Below, piece after piece: positions 1-6,955 of a stretch of DNA of 7,299 nt. This DNA is from Frankiales bacterium (GTDB lineage: Bacteria; Actinomycetota; Actinomycetes; Mycobacteriales; SCTD01). A model generated the notes under the pieces. It was not told the DNA's origin. It did no database searches and worked only from the letters and a program-made list of their open reading frames with translations. A program made the translations under genes and the position numbers. The first letter of the stretch is position 1, and each line of letters begins with the position of its first letter. The stretch spans positions 1-7,299 of the forward strand of contig JAODNB010000122.1 in assembly GCA_025464795.1 (NCBI GenBank). The letters are read 5' to 3'.

Positions 1-968
1 CGGCGCTGAAGAACGCCACGGTCACCGTGGAGGGCAGCTCGACGGTCTACAGCACCGGCCCGGGCGCAGCCGACGTCGTGATCGGGGGCCTGGCATCGGG
101 AGCGCACGACATCACGGTCCTGACCCCGGACGGCCAGCAGCTGACCCAGTCGGTCTCCGTCAGCGTCGGCGGCGACTCCCCCATCGCGTTCGCCTTCTCC
201 GCACCACCGGTCATCGCCACCGGGTCCGTCACCATCACCGTCACCAAGAACGGCGCGGCGGTGCCCGGCGCCAGCGTGACCATCACCGCCCAGGCCGCCG
301 CTCTGACGACCAACCCCTCCGGCCAGGTGACCTTCACCGGTGTGACCCCGGGGACCTACGCCGTGACGGCAAGCAAGAGCGGCCAGTCGGTCACGCAGAA
401 CATCACCACCTCGGCACCGAGCAGCTCTCTCACGCTCGCGCTTCCGGCCGACCCGCCGGCGACAGCCGCCGTCACGGTGACCGTCACCGATGGCGGCGCG
501 GCAGTGTCGGGCGCCTCGATCGTGGTCTTCTCCGGTTCGACGTCTGCCTCCGGGAGCACGGACGCGAGCGGGACGGCGACGGTGTCGGGGCTGCCGTCCG
601 GCACCTACACGGTGACCGCGTCCACGGTCTCCGGTCGGTCGGGATCCACCTCGGGTGTCGTCCTCACCGCCGGCAGCACCGCCACCACATCAGTGGCGCT
701 CAGCGCCGCCGTCGGTCGCCTGGACGTCACCGTGACCCGAGGCGGCGCGACTCAGGCCGGAGCGACCGTCACCCTGTCGGGTACGGCCAGCCGCTCCGGC
801 ACCACCGACGGCAGCGGCAACATCAGCTTCACCGACCTGCCGGCAGGCGACTACTCGGTCAGCGCCACGTTCTCCACCACGACGCCCGCGAAGAGCTACT
901 CCGGCGGACCGGTCGCGGTCTCAGTGGTCTCGGGCGGTACGGCAGCCAAGACCGTCGCGATCAGCTAG
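1..968 (+). CDS. Protein with tandem carboxypeptidase-regulatory-like (Ig-like) repeats, 5' partial
   Basis: The reading frame is open from the left edge (first full codon at base 3) to a TAG at 966-968. A GTG at 27 is possible as a start, but the codons before it (ALKNATVTV) continue the same beta-repeat style, so I read the gene as truncated by the window. About four degenerate repeats of 65-80 residues follow one plan: a strand such as VTITVTKNG or VTVTVTDGG, then GASVT, then a D/N-x-S-G turn, then a G-x-Y-x-V-x-A strand. This is the pattern of carboxypeptidase-regulatory-like/Ig-like beta sandwiches. Composition is very rich in Ser, Thr, Ala, Gly and Val, with no cysteine and no C-terminal membrane segment or sorting signal. 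Such domains usually act as structural spacers or binding modules. In eCIS loci they can follow a DUF4255 (Pvc16-type cap) domain, so this may be the end of a tail-cap protein. A secreted adhesin-like protein or fibre is the alternative. The function is inferred from context only. Confidence 0.75.
   Translation, partial: ALKNATVTVEGSSTVYSTGPGAADVVIGGLASGAHDITVLTPDGQQLTQSVSVSVGGDSPIAFAFSAPPVIATGSVTITVTKNGAAVPGASVTITAQAAALTTNPSGQVTFTGVTPGTYAVTASKSGQSVTQNITTSAPSSSLTLALPADPPATAAVTVTVTDGGAAVSGASIVVFSGSTSASGSTDASGTATVSGLPSGTYTVTASTVSGRSGSTSGVVLTAGSTATTSVALSAAVGRLDVTVTRGGATQAGATVTLSGTASRSGTTDGSGNISFTDLPAGDYSVSATFSTTTPAKSYSGGPVAVSVVSGGTAAKTVAIS
222..968 (+). repeat. Three complete protein-level Ig-like repeats
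   Basis: The clearest repeat units are encoded at about 222-446, 468-707 and 714-968; a fourth, diverged one lies before base 200. They align on NGAAVPGASVTI / GGAAVSGASIVV / GGATQAGATVTL and on TPGTYAVTAS / PSGTYTVTAS / PAGDYSVSAT. Identity is visible in the protein but weak in the DNA, so these are old domain duplications rather than recent tandem copies. Confidence 0.75.
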
Positions 969-972
969 GCAG

Positions 973-1524
973 TCAGCTCGCGTCGAGCCCCAGCACCGCG
1001 ATGAGCACGAGCAGCGCGAGGACCACCGCGGCGGCCAGGCCGATCAGCCACCAGTTCCGTCCCGGTGCCTCCACGACCTGCTCCACGACGGGTTCCGGCT
1101 CCGGCTCGGGCGCCACGGCGACCTCAGCCGGTCGGAGCTCAGAGCCGCACCGGGCGCAGTGCACGGCAGCGGGCGGGTTGGGCTCGGTGCACACCGGGCA
1201 GTTGAGGAAGGCGAGGACGGCACGACCTGCAGTCCCAGGAAGGCGTCTCAGCCCGGTGTCCGCGCCGAGCGAGCTGAGGGACGGCGCGGGTCGCTCGACC
1301 GCCCAGAACAAGGGGTACTCGCACTGGACGCAGAAGTCGTCCGCCTCGCGACGCGTGGTGTTGACACGCGCGGGCGTACCGCACGAGGGGCACACCACCT
1401 CGACGACGACGTCGGGTGCGATGTTCGCCGGAGCTGACGGCCAGTCCGGCGCAGCGAGGTCGGGGGTCGCCAGCGCGTCCACCTCTTCGTCCACGGAAGG
1501 AGTATCGGCGACGAAGTCGGTCAT
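973..1524 (-). CDS. Double zinc-ribbon protein with C-terminal membrane anchor
   Basis: This 183-residue protein has four visible parts. Residues 1-40 are acidic, Ala/Pro-rich and probably disordered. A first CxxC...CxxC ribbon uses C45, C48, C65 and C68. A second uses C109, C112, C123 and C126 (CPVC...CARCGSEL). A Pro/Glu/Val linker (about 136-155) leads to one hydrophobic helix at about 158-180, starting at NWWLIGLAAA and ending three residues before the stop. There is no signal peptide, so the expected topology is tail-anchored with both ribbons in the cytoplasm. The ATG shares an ATGA overlap with the preceding tail protein gene, and GGAGAG at 1531-1536 is well placed as a ribosome binding site. 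The coupling implies production with the injection particle. A membrane protein, CisA, is reported to be needed for firing of the Streptomyces coelicolor system. A similar role here is inference, and I cannot show orthology. Neither ribbon identifies a specific enzyme family. Confidence 0.85.
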   Translation of the reverse strand: MTDFVADTPSVDEEVDALATPDLAAPDWPSAPANIAPDVVVEVVCPSCGTPARVNTTRREADDFCVQCEYPLFWAVERPAPSLSSLGADTGLRRLPGTAGRAVLAFLNCPVCTEPNPPAAVHCARCGSELRPAEVAVAPEPEPEPVVEQVVEAPGRNWWLIGLAAAVVLALLVLIAVLGLDAS

Positions 1525-2078
1525 GGTGCGCTCTCCAGAGCTCGGATGCTGTCAGCGCGTTCGGGCGGGGGCCAGATGCGGCGGTCACCGACGTGGACCT
1601 CGGTGTAGGCGTGCGCGGGGACCTGGTCCCGCACCAGGGCCAGGAAGTCGCGGTCGGTCAGTCCTCCCGTGCCACCGACCCTGATGCTCACCCAGGGCGG
1701 GTCCTCAGGAGCTCCCCCCTCCGGGTAGACCCCACCGCTGTCCTCGACCTCGACGTCGGATCGGCTGAGCAGGGTCAGGAACTCCACCAGTCCCCGTCGG
1801 GTGCCCCGCCAGGCCAAGGTGCGCGCGGCCGTGCGCACCGTGCGCCGCTGGAGCTCCACAGGCAGGGTGGGGTCGATCGTGTCGGTGCCGATCCAGGACC
1901 CGAGCCAGCGCACCATGCTGTCCGGCGCGACCGTGGGGTCCAGGACGCTGTCGATGTTGTCGGCACCCTCGAGCAGGCTGGTCGCGAGCTCCTGGAAGAT
2001 GGACACGAAGCGCACGAAGAAGTCGTCCTCGACCATCCCGACGGGCAGCTGCGCCAGCAGCCAGTCGTCGCGTCTCAC
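1521..2078 (-). CDS. Tail protein I family baseplate wedge protein (Afp12-like)
   Basis: This 185-residue protein fits the phage tail protein I / TIGR02242 family, which contributes to the baseplate wedge of contractile tails and eCIS particles. Visible hallmarks in order are an N-terminal LLAQLP segment, a helical stretch FFVRFVSIFQELATSLLEGA (21-40), LDPTVAPDSMVRWLGSWIG (46-64) in which the Asp-Pro and Trp-Leu-x-Ser-Trp residues are typical, then LQRRTVRTAARTLAWRGTRRGL (76-97) with its diagnostic RGT-x-x-GL, and a short beta C-terminus. The length suits the compact form of the family, with no fibre extension. The start is GTG at 2078, overlapping the upstream stop by four bases (GTGA); no strong Shine-Dalgarno sequence precedes it, so translation probably depends on coupling. 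It follows the baseplate J-like gene, matching the Afp11-Afp12 order. Confidence 0.9.
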   Translation of the reverse strand: MRRDDWLLAQLPVGMVEDDFFVRFVSIFQELATSLLEGADNIDSVLDPTVAPDSMVRWLGSWIGTDTIDPTLPVELQRRTVRTAARTLAWRGTRRGLVEFLTLLSRSDVEVEDSGGVYPEGGAPEDPPWVSIRVGGTGGLTDRDFLALVRDQVPAHAYTEVHVGDRRIWPPPERADSIRALESAP

Positions 2079-4024
2079 CGGACCACGACCTGATGTCGGG
2101 CCGACAGGAACAGCGAGTCGGTGTCCAGGCGGATCAGGTCCCGTCCCACCCCGAGCCGGCGGCCGGTGCGCAGGTCGAACTCGTAGAGCAGGACCTCGTC
2201 GACCCGCTCGATCCCCTCGACGGACTCGAGGAGCTGCGCGAGCGCAGCGCTGTTGAGGTCGGTGTCGAAGGGCCAGCCGTTCCCCTCGGGCCCACCCGTC
2301 AAGGGGTTGACGTACCTCGCGAGCGCATCGACCGCACGCTGCTGCACCGATGCGGCGGGCCGACCGGGCAGAGCCCGCACCAGGGCCGCGACGCTCAGGC
2401 CCTGGTAGAACGGCGTCCCGACCTCGACCGTCGCGCCGACGAGCCTTCGGCTGTCCAGCTCCTGCGTGATCCGGGCCAGCAGCGGCTCGGCGAGCGCGTA
2501 GTCGTCGAGCTGGTGGGTCTCAGGGCTGCTGCGCAGGTGCGGCACGACCAGGACGCGCACAGGTCCGCCTGGGCGCGCAGACGGCAGGCAGCGGGTACGG
2601 GCGACCTCGATCGAGGCCTCGCGCGTCAACCGCTCGAAGTCGCCGTGGGTAACGGCCCGCTGGCCGGTCCGCAAGGACAGCGGACCGCGCTCCTTGGCAT
2701 CGGCGACCGACTCCGCGTCGACGCCGCCCGTCGCCGGCAGCCGGTTGGTGACCACGTCGATGAACGGCAGCGTCGACCGCAGCACGGTCAGCGTCTGGGC
2801 CCCGACGTTGCCACCGGCCCCGCCGCCGTAGCGGTAGCCCGACATGACGATCTCCGCTCCGTCCCGCGGCACCGCACCGTGCTGGCGGGTCGAGCCGTCG
2901 GCGTAGCGGACGCGTGGACCGAACCGCACGACTCCGGTCGCCGCGTCCCACACCACGTGGCGGTCGTCGGGACCAGACTCCGAGAAGTCGGAGACCTCCT
3001 GCCAGTCCACTGCTCCGTCGAGATCGATCACCCGGATGACCTCGTCCGCCGACCGGGGCAGGATCGGGGTCCGTGCGACCGTGAAGGACTGGCTCGCCCG
3101 ACCGTTGCTGCGTCCCAGGACCTCCTGGCCCACCGGAACGGCGTGCTCGGCAGGCACGCTGCCGCCGATGGCGGCTGCGGAGATCCGCCGGATCTTCGGT
3201 GAGGCCTGGTAGGTCGGCTGTCCCGGTCGCGGCGCGACCAGCCTCGCCCGGAGCCAGAACGCCCGAGTGCCGGCCAGCGTGAGCGGCTCGTGGGCCTGCG
3301 GCAGGAGCAGCACGACGTTGCCGTCCCGGTTCAGACCTCCTGTGCTGTCCTCGTACACCGGTACGGACAACCAGACCTCGCCGCTCCACAGCTCCCAGGC
3401 GAGCGGAGGGTTGCGCGGATCGACCCCGATCCCCTCTGCCGAGGCCTGTACGGACAACCGCAGCGCAACGCCCTTGAGGCTGTGCTCGAAGCCGAGGTAG
3501 AGCGCGTCCCCCTGCACGAGGGGCGAGGAGGGGAAGCAGGTGACGCTGGCCCCGTCGAAGCGCATGTCGGGCCAGACGTCGGTGTAGCGCTCTGCCTCGC
3601 CGCCAGGTGAGGTCAGCGCCGCGTGCAGCACCGGCGGCGCGATGACGAGCGGCTCCGAGGTCGTGAACACGACGGTCTCGCGGTCGCTGACCCCGGCGGT
3701 CGTGACCTCGGTACCTGCAGGCACCGTGACGGCCTGGTCCAGCACGGCCGAGAGCATGAAGGTCAGCTCGGCCCGGGCGACCGACGGGGGGAACGGCTCG
3801 ATCCCCACCAGGTTGAGGAAGTGGACGTACAAGCGGTCCGGCACCTGGTTGAGGCGGTAGAGGACCGTCTCCGACATCCAGGCGAACAGCTCGATCAGCG
3901 CGACCCCTGGGTCGGAGACGTTGTGGTTGGTCCACTCGGGGCAGTAGGTCGGGATCAGCCTTTTCGCCTCGTCGACGATGTCCTGGAACCGGCGGTCGTC
4001 GAGGTTGGGCGCGGGCAGGGCCAT
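2075..4024 (-). CDS. Putative baseplate assembly protein, baseplate J-like (Afp11-like)
   Basis: This 649-residue protein matches the 'putative baseplate assembly protein' family (TIGR02243), the gpJ/gp6-like wedge component that joins hub to sheath. The N-terminal signature is clear: PEWTNHNVSDPGVALIELF at 29-47, then SETVLYRLNQVPDRLY (51-66) and FLNLVGIEPFPPS (69-81). Baseplate J elements follow: VPAGTEV at 101-107, FGPRVRYADG at 368-377, and the glycine-rich YRYGGGAGGNVGAQTL at 397-412. Near the end, NPLTGGPEGNGWPFD (573-587) is typical of the family. I place the start at ATG 4024 because MALPAPNLDD begins the conserved domain, GAGGAG lies 5 bases upstream, and the codon overlaps the gp25 stop by one base (TGATG). 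The frame stays open further upstream, but that extension is Arg-rich and is a shadow of the gp25 gene. Length is normal for the actinobacterial form. Confidence 0.93.
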   Translation of the reverse strand: MALPAPNLDDRRFQDIVDEAKRLIPTYCPEWTNHNVSDPGVALIELFAWMSETVLYRLNQVPDRLYVHFLNLVGIEPFPPSVARAELTFMLSAVLDQAVTVPAGTEVTTAGVSDRETVVFTTSEPLVIAPPVLHAALTSPGGEAERYTDVWPDMRFDGASVTCFPSSPLVQGDALYLGFEHSLKGVALRLSVQASAEGIGVDPRNPPLAWELWSGEVWLSVPVYEDSTGGLNRDGNVVLLLPQAHEPLTLAGTRAFWLRARLVAPRPGQPTYQASPKIRRISAAAIGGSVPAEHAVPVGQEVLGRSNGRASQSFTVARTPILPRSADEVIRVIDLDGAVDWQEVSDFSESGPDDRHVVWDAATGVVRFGPRVRYADGSTRQHGAVPRDGAEIVMSGYRYGGGAGGNVGAQTLTVLRSTLPFIDVVTNRLPATGGVDAESVADAKERGPLSLRTGQRAVTHGDFERLTREASIEVARTRCLPSARPGGPVRVLVVPHLRSSPETHQLDDYALAEPLLARITQELDSRRLVGATVEVGTPFYQGLSVAALVRALPGRPAASVQQRAVDALARYVNPLTGGPEGNGWPFDTDLNSAALAQLLESVEGIERVDEVLLYEFDLRTGRRLGVGRDLIRLDTDSLFLSARHQVVVR

Positions 4025-4467
4025 CAGGTCTCCTCGTGCGGGATGACGTAGAACGGGTGAACGAGGTTGCGCTCGTCGTTGGTGGTCTTCACGCGGTAGC
4101 GGACCACGATGCGGACGAGGCTGGCGTCGTCGTCGTCGGCGTGGACCTGCACGTCGTGCACCTCGATCCGAGGCTCCCACTGGGCAACGGCGTCCAGCAC
4201 CGCTTCCGACATCGCGCCCATCAGGTTCTCGGTGACGGGTTCGAACATCATGTCCCAGATCCGGCAGCCGAACTGCGGGCGCATGACGCGCTCGCCCGGT
4301 GCGGTGGCGAGCACGATGCGCAACGAGCGGTCGATGTCCTCGGCGCCGCTGGACAGCGCCAGGGCTCCGGTGTGGTCCACGCCCATGGGCCAGGCGATGC
4401 CGCGACCGATGAAGGCCGAGCCGTCAGTCGCCTGGTCGGTCCGGGCAGGGGGCAGGTAGTCAGCCAT
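4024..4467 (-). CDS. GPW/gp25 family baseplate wedge protein (Afp9-like)
   Basis: This 147-residue protein belongs to the gp25/TssE family, a core wedge subunit that contacts the sheath and helps start its polymerisation. Seen in sequence: the family block GERVMRPQFGCRIWDMMFEP at 58-77, and WEPRI at 97-101, which contains the Glu-Pro-Arg motif (98-100) conserved in gp25-like proteins. GRGIAWPMGV (21-30) is the usual opening of the domain. The C-terminus is a beta strand pair followed by LVHPFYVIP. Length is typical. The ATG at 4467 overlaps the spike gene stop by one base (TGATG). In Afp/PVC loci a PAAR tip gene commonly follows gp25; here the baseplate J-like gene follows at once. Confidence 0.95.
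   Translation of the reverse strand: MADYLPPARTDQATDGSAFIGRGIAWPMGVDHTGALALSSGAEDIDRSLRIVLATAPGERVMRPQFGCRIWDMMFEPVTENLMGAMSEAVLDAVAQWEPRIEVHDVQVHADDDDASLVRIVVRYRVKTTNDERNLVHPFYVIPHEET
4030..4035 (-). promoter_or_regulatory. Ribosome binding site for the baseplate J-like gene
   Basis: On the minus strand this reads GAGGAG, five bases before the ATG at 4024, inside the last codons of the gp25 gene. It is among the strongest Shine-Dalgarno matches in the operon and decides the start against the longer open frame reaching to 4180. Confidence 0.75.
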
Positions 4468-6263
4468 CAGTTGATCGCCACCACGCCGCCCTTGATCGTC
4501 GTCATCGCCTGACCGTCCACGGTTACGGTGGTTCCCTTCACCGTGGTGAGCTTGCCCTCAAGGTTCAGCGGTCCCTCGGACACCACCTTGGCCACCTTGG
4601 AGCTGGTCTCGAAGGACCCGGTCGCGTCGAGGGAGATGTTCACTGCCTTGACCTTCAGGTTCCCGCTGGCGTCGAACGTCATCGAGGCGTTGTCACCCAC
4701 CTTGATGCTGAACGGAACCCCGCTCGGCACCTCGATGTCGCAGGCGTCCTTGCCCAGTCGGATCCGGTGCTTCTCACCGGCCAGCTGGAGGAGCACGTGC
4801 TGCTCCGCGGCAGCTTCGCCGTCCTTGAGCTCGACGACGTGACCGAGCCGCGAGGTGAGCCGACGGCCTTCGACCTTGCCCCCCTTGACGTCCCAGAGCG
4901 GGATGGAGCTCTTGTCGCCGAACAGGCCGCCGAGCACGACCGGCTGCCTGCGGTCGCCGTTCTCGAAGCCGACGAGGACCTCGTCCTCGGTCTCGGGGAG
5001 CACGACGAGGCCGCGCTTCGCCCCGCCTCCAAGAGTCACCACGCGGGCCCAGCCGGACTCCGTGGTGTTCGACAGGCCCGGGAACTTGACCTTCACCCGG
5101 CCCGAGCTGAGCGGGTCCTTGACGTTGGTGACGGTGCCGACGACGAGGCCGTGGTGCTGCAACGAGGCCGACGTCGGACGACCGCTCTTCACCGCGTCGA
5201 CGAGCGAGGTCGGGCGTCGCGACCCTGCGGTGAAGTGCGTCTCGAAGGCACCCGAGTGTCGCCCGTTGCTGCTGTAGCGGTGCTCCAGCTTGGTGACGTG
5301 GTAGCTCCCTGAGGCAGGTCCTGCCTGCTCGACCGTCACCAGCGTTCCGAGCGCGATCTTCGCGCCGCCCAGGGCGATGCCGCTCGCGGTGACGGCGTCA
5401 GCCACCAGCTCGTCACGCAGGGAGTCGGCAGCGGCCTGCGCCTCCCCCTGGTTCTCCACGACGACGCCTGAGGCGGTGAGCGTGGCCGAGCCGGCCAGGG
5501 CGCGTCCGGGACTCGCGAACGGTGTGGCCATCGCACCCGTCGCCTTGCGGCCGGCACCCGACGCCGACGCACTGGCCGTGACCTCCTGCTGCGTCTTGCG
5601 GTTCCAACCGCGCACCTCGACGGTGTCGGCGTGCAACCCGCTGGCGCGCAGGACGAACTCCACGAGGTCATCACCGAGCTTCACGGTCTTGCCTGGACCG
5701 TAACCACTGGAGCTCGGCTTCTTGAAGTGCAGTGCCGTGCCCTCCACCCACCAGTCGTAGCCGCAGCGGTCCGCGAGCGCTTCGAGCAGCGCGAAGTCGC
5801 TCTCCACCTGCAGCACGTACTCCAGGACCAAGGGCGTCGAGTCCACCTGGGCGGTCAGGCCGTGACGGCTGGCGATGCCGCTGACCAGGTCGCTGATCGT
5901 GCTGTCGTTGAAGTTCTTGACGCTGGTGCCTCGGAGCAGCCGCTCCGCCCCGTCGTGCGCGACCAGGACGAGCTCCGAGTAGGACGCGCTGCCGCGAGCA
6001 CCCTGCTCGAGGCCGAGACCGGTGATCACGCCCTCGAAGAGCGGGATGACGTCGGGGCCCTGCTCGGAGCCCACGGCGATCTTGCCGCCCAGCTTCACAT
6101 GCGAGTCGGTCGCGAGCAGCCCCTCGTGGTCGTGGAACCGGAGCACCGCTCGTCCGGGCAGCCGGAACTCCCGCTCGATGCGGACGTCGACGAGCGCGTT
6201 GTACCACTCGACCCGAGCGTCCGCTCCCTCCATGGTGAGGACCGGCGTGCCTGGCGAGAGCAT
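4467..6263 (-). CDS. VgrG-like central spike protein (Afp8-like)
   Basis: This 598-residue protein is the central spike of the particle, which in this family forms a trimer on the hub. Residues about 1-350 form the gp27/GPD-like hub region, with LEYVLQVESDFALLEALADR at 147-166 and a Cys-Gly-Tyr-Asp-Trp-Trp stretch at 168-172, both typical. Residues 371-448 are the gp5 OB fold: GLVVGTVTNVKDPLSSGRVK, then SGWARVV, RGLVVLPETEDEVLVGF and PVVLGGLF. The C-terminal part (about 455-598) is a strand-rich, valine- and threonine-rich stalk expected to be a beta helix, ending TTIKGGVVAIN. There is no lysozyme domain between OB fold and stalk and no appended effector domain. ATG 6263 is chosen because MLSPGTPVLTMEG opens the domain and overlaps the LysM gene stop by one base (TGATG); the upstream open frame is a His/Arg-rich shadow. 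A low-complexity Ala/Ser/Gly insert lies at about 228-262. Confidence 0.95.
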   Translation of the reverse strand: MLSPGTPVLTMEGADARVEWYNALVDVRIEREFRLPGRAVLRFHDHEGLLATDSHVKLGGKIAVGSEQGPDVIPLFEGVITGLGLEQGARGSASYSELVLVAHDGAERLLRGTSVKNFNDSTISDLVSGIASRHGLTAQVDSTPLVLEYVLQVESDFALLEALADRCGYDWWVEGTALHFKKPSSSGYGPGKTVKLGDDLVEFVLRASGLHADTVEVRGWNRKTQQEVTASASASGAGRKATGAMATPFASPGRALAGSATLTASGVVVENQGEAQAAADSLRDELVADAVTASGIALGGAKIALGTLVTVEQAGPASGSYHVTKLEHRYSSNGRHSGAFETHFTAGSRRPTSLVDAVKSGRPTSASLQHHGLVVGTVTNVKDPLSSGRVKVKFPGLSNTTESGWARVVTLGGGAKRGLVVLPETEDEVLVGFENGDRRQPVVLGGLFGDKSSIPLWDVKGGKVEGRRLTSRLGHVVELKDGEAAAEQHVLLQLAGEKHRIRLGKDACDIEVPSGVPFSIKVGDNASMTFDASGNLKVKAVNISLDATGSFETSSKVAKVVSEGPLNLEGKLTTVKGTTVTVDGQAMTTIKGGVVAIN

Positions 6264-6955
6264 CAGGTGTCCAGCTTGGGGATGGTGAGCTGAGAACCCG
6301 GCCGCAGGGACAGCGGGTCCTCGATGGCGTTGGCCTCGGCGATGACCCGCCACCGGGTGGAGTCACCGAAGTGCTGCGCGCTGATGCGGTCGAGGGTCTC
6401 ACCGGGCTGCACGCGGTGCAGCCGGTGCGGCTCAGGGGTCCCCGACGTGGGGTTCTGCGGCCCGTAGGACCGCGCCGCGGAGTACTGCTTGAGGCTGAGC
6501 TGCATCGTCGCCCGCAGCGGCACCCCCTTGCTCGAGAAGTAGGTGAACTTCAGCGTCAGCGACTCGATCACCGACGGGAACGACGTCATCGTCCCCCAGC
6601 CGAACTGCACCGTCGGAGGACGGCCCACCCGCCGCTTGGCGTTGGTGCCCGCGATCTTGGGGTCGATGTCCATGAGGGCGACGATCTGCGAGGTGTACTT
6701 CGTGACCTCGACCCCCTCCGCCGTCGTGTCGAAGAACAGCGTCAGGTCCAGGGTCCCGTTCTGAGATCCCTGGAAGTTCAGCGTCTGCACGCCCTTGCCC
6801 GGCACTGCCTCCGACTTGTCGGTGTCGCCGTCCGCCCCGGACCCCCACCGGTTGGTCAGGGTGAGGCTGAGCTCGGTGGGGTTGAACAGGCACGGGATCT
6901 TCTTGCGCAGGTCGCCGTTGATCAGCAGGTAGGCGTTCTGGTCCTTGCCGGCCAC
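6263..6955 (-). CDS. LysM-tailed contractile injection system hub/tube protein (Afp7-like)
   Basis: This 230-residue protein has two parts. Residues about 8-165 match the N-terminal domain of eCIS tube-adaptor proteins: KIPCLFNPTELSLTLTNRW at 19-37, the beta-rich GTLDLTLFFDTTAEGVEV (67-84), and PPTVQFGWGTMTSFPSVIES (113-132). Residues 178-227 are a LysM module (HRVQPGETLDRISAQHFGD...IPKL). By family knowledge this protein joins the inner tube to the spike hub, like T4 gp53/gp54-region or Afp7 proteins. The LysM may bind glycan or may serve only in assembly. The start is GTG at 6955, directly abutting the TGA of the upstream gene, with only a weak GGGGGTG stretch as ribosome binding site. It lies immediately before the spike gene, as in Afp/PVC loci. 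Confidence 0.92.
   Translation of the reverse strand: MAGKDQNAYLLINGDLRKKIPCLFNPTELSLTLTNRWGSGADGDTDKSEAVPGKGVQTLNFQGSQNGTLDLTLFFDTTAEGVEVTKYTSQIVALMDIDPKIAGTNAKRRVGRPPTVQFGWGTMTSFPSVIESLTLKFTYFSSKGVPLRATMQLSLKQYSAARSYGPQNPTSGTPEPHRLHRVQPGETLDRISAQHFGDSTRWRVIAEANAIEDPLSLRPGSQLTIPKLDT

Noticed and set aside
956..982. Possible bidirectional terminator at the convergent junction
   Set aside because: The stem is only 4+4 pairs with a bulge and has no U-tract on either side; in sequence this GC-rich it is close to chance, so it is not listed as a feature.
1001..1684. Plus-strand open frame opposite the zinc-ribbon gene
   Set aside because: Composition is that of an antisense shadow, and the minus-strand product has eight ordered cysteines and a membrane helix.
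2093..3202. Long plus-strand open frame (369 codons) opposite the baseplate J-like gene
   Set aside because: Its translation is Arg/Asp/Gly-rich without any recognisable domain, as expected from the antisense of a high-GC gene; the opposite strand has clear family motifs.
2520..3935. Long second minus-strand frame (471 codons) inside the baseplate J-like gene
   Set aside because: The product is Arg/Gly/Ala-rich with no domain and overlaps a well-supported gene in another frame.
4025..4180. Longer N-terminus for the baseplate J-like protein
   Set aside because: The extension is Arg/Pro-rich, lies over the gp25 coding sequence and lacks family similarity; ATG 4024 has a good ribosome binding site and starts the conserved domain.
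6180..6265. Possible spike effector fusion or added catalytic domain
   Set aside because: The spike has only hub, OB fold and stalk; no lysozyme or toxin domain could be seen at either end.
6264..6353. Longer N-terminus for the spike protein
   Set aside because: It is a His/Arg/Pro-rich shadow of the LysM domain coding sequence; the conserved start is ATG 6263.
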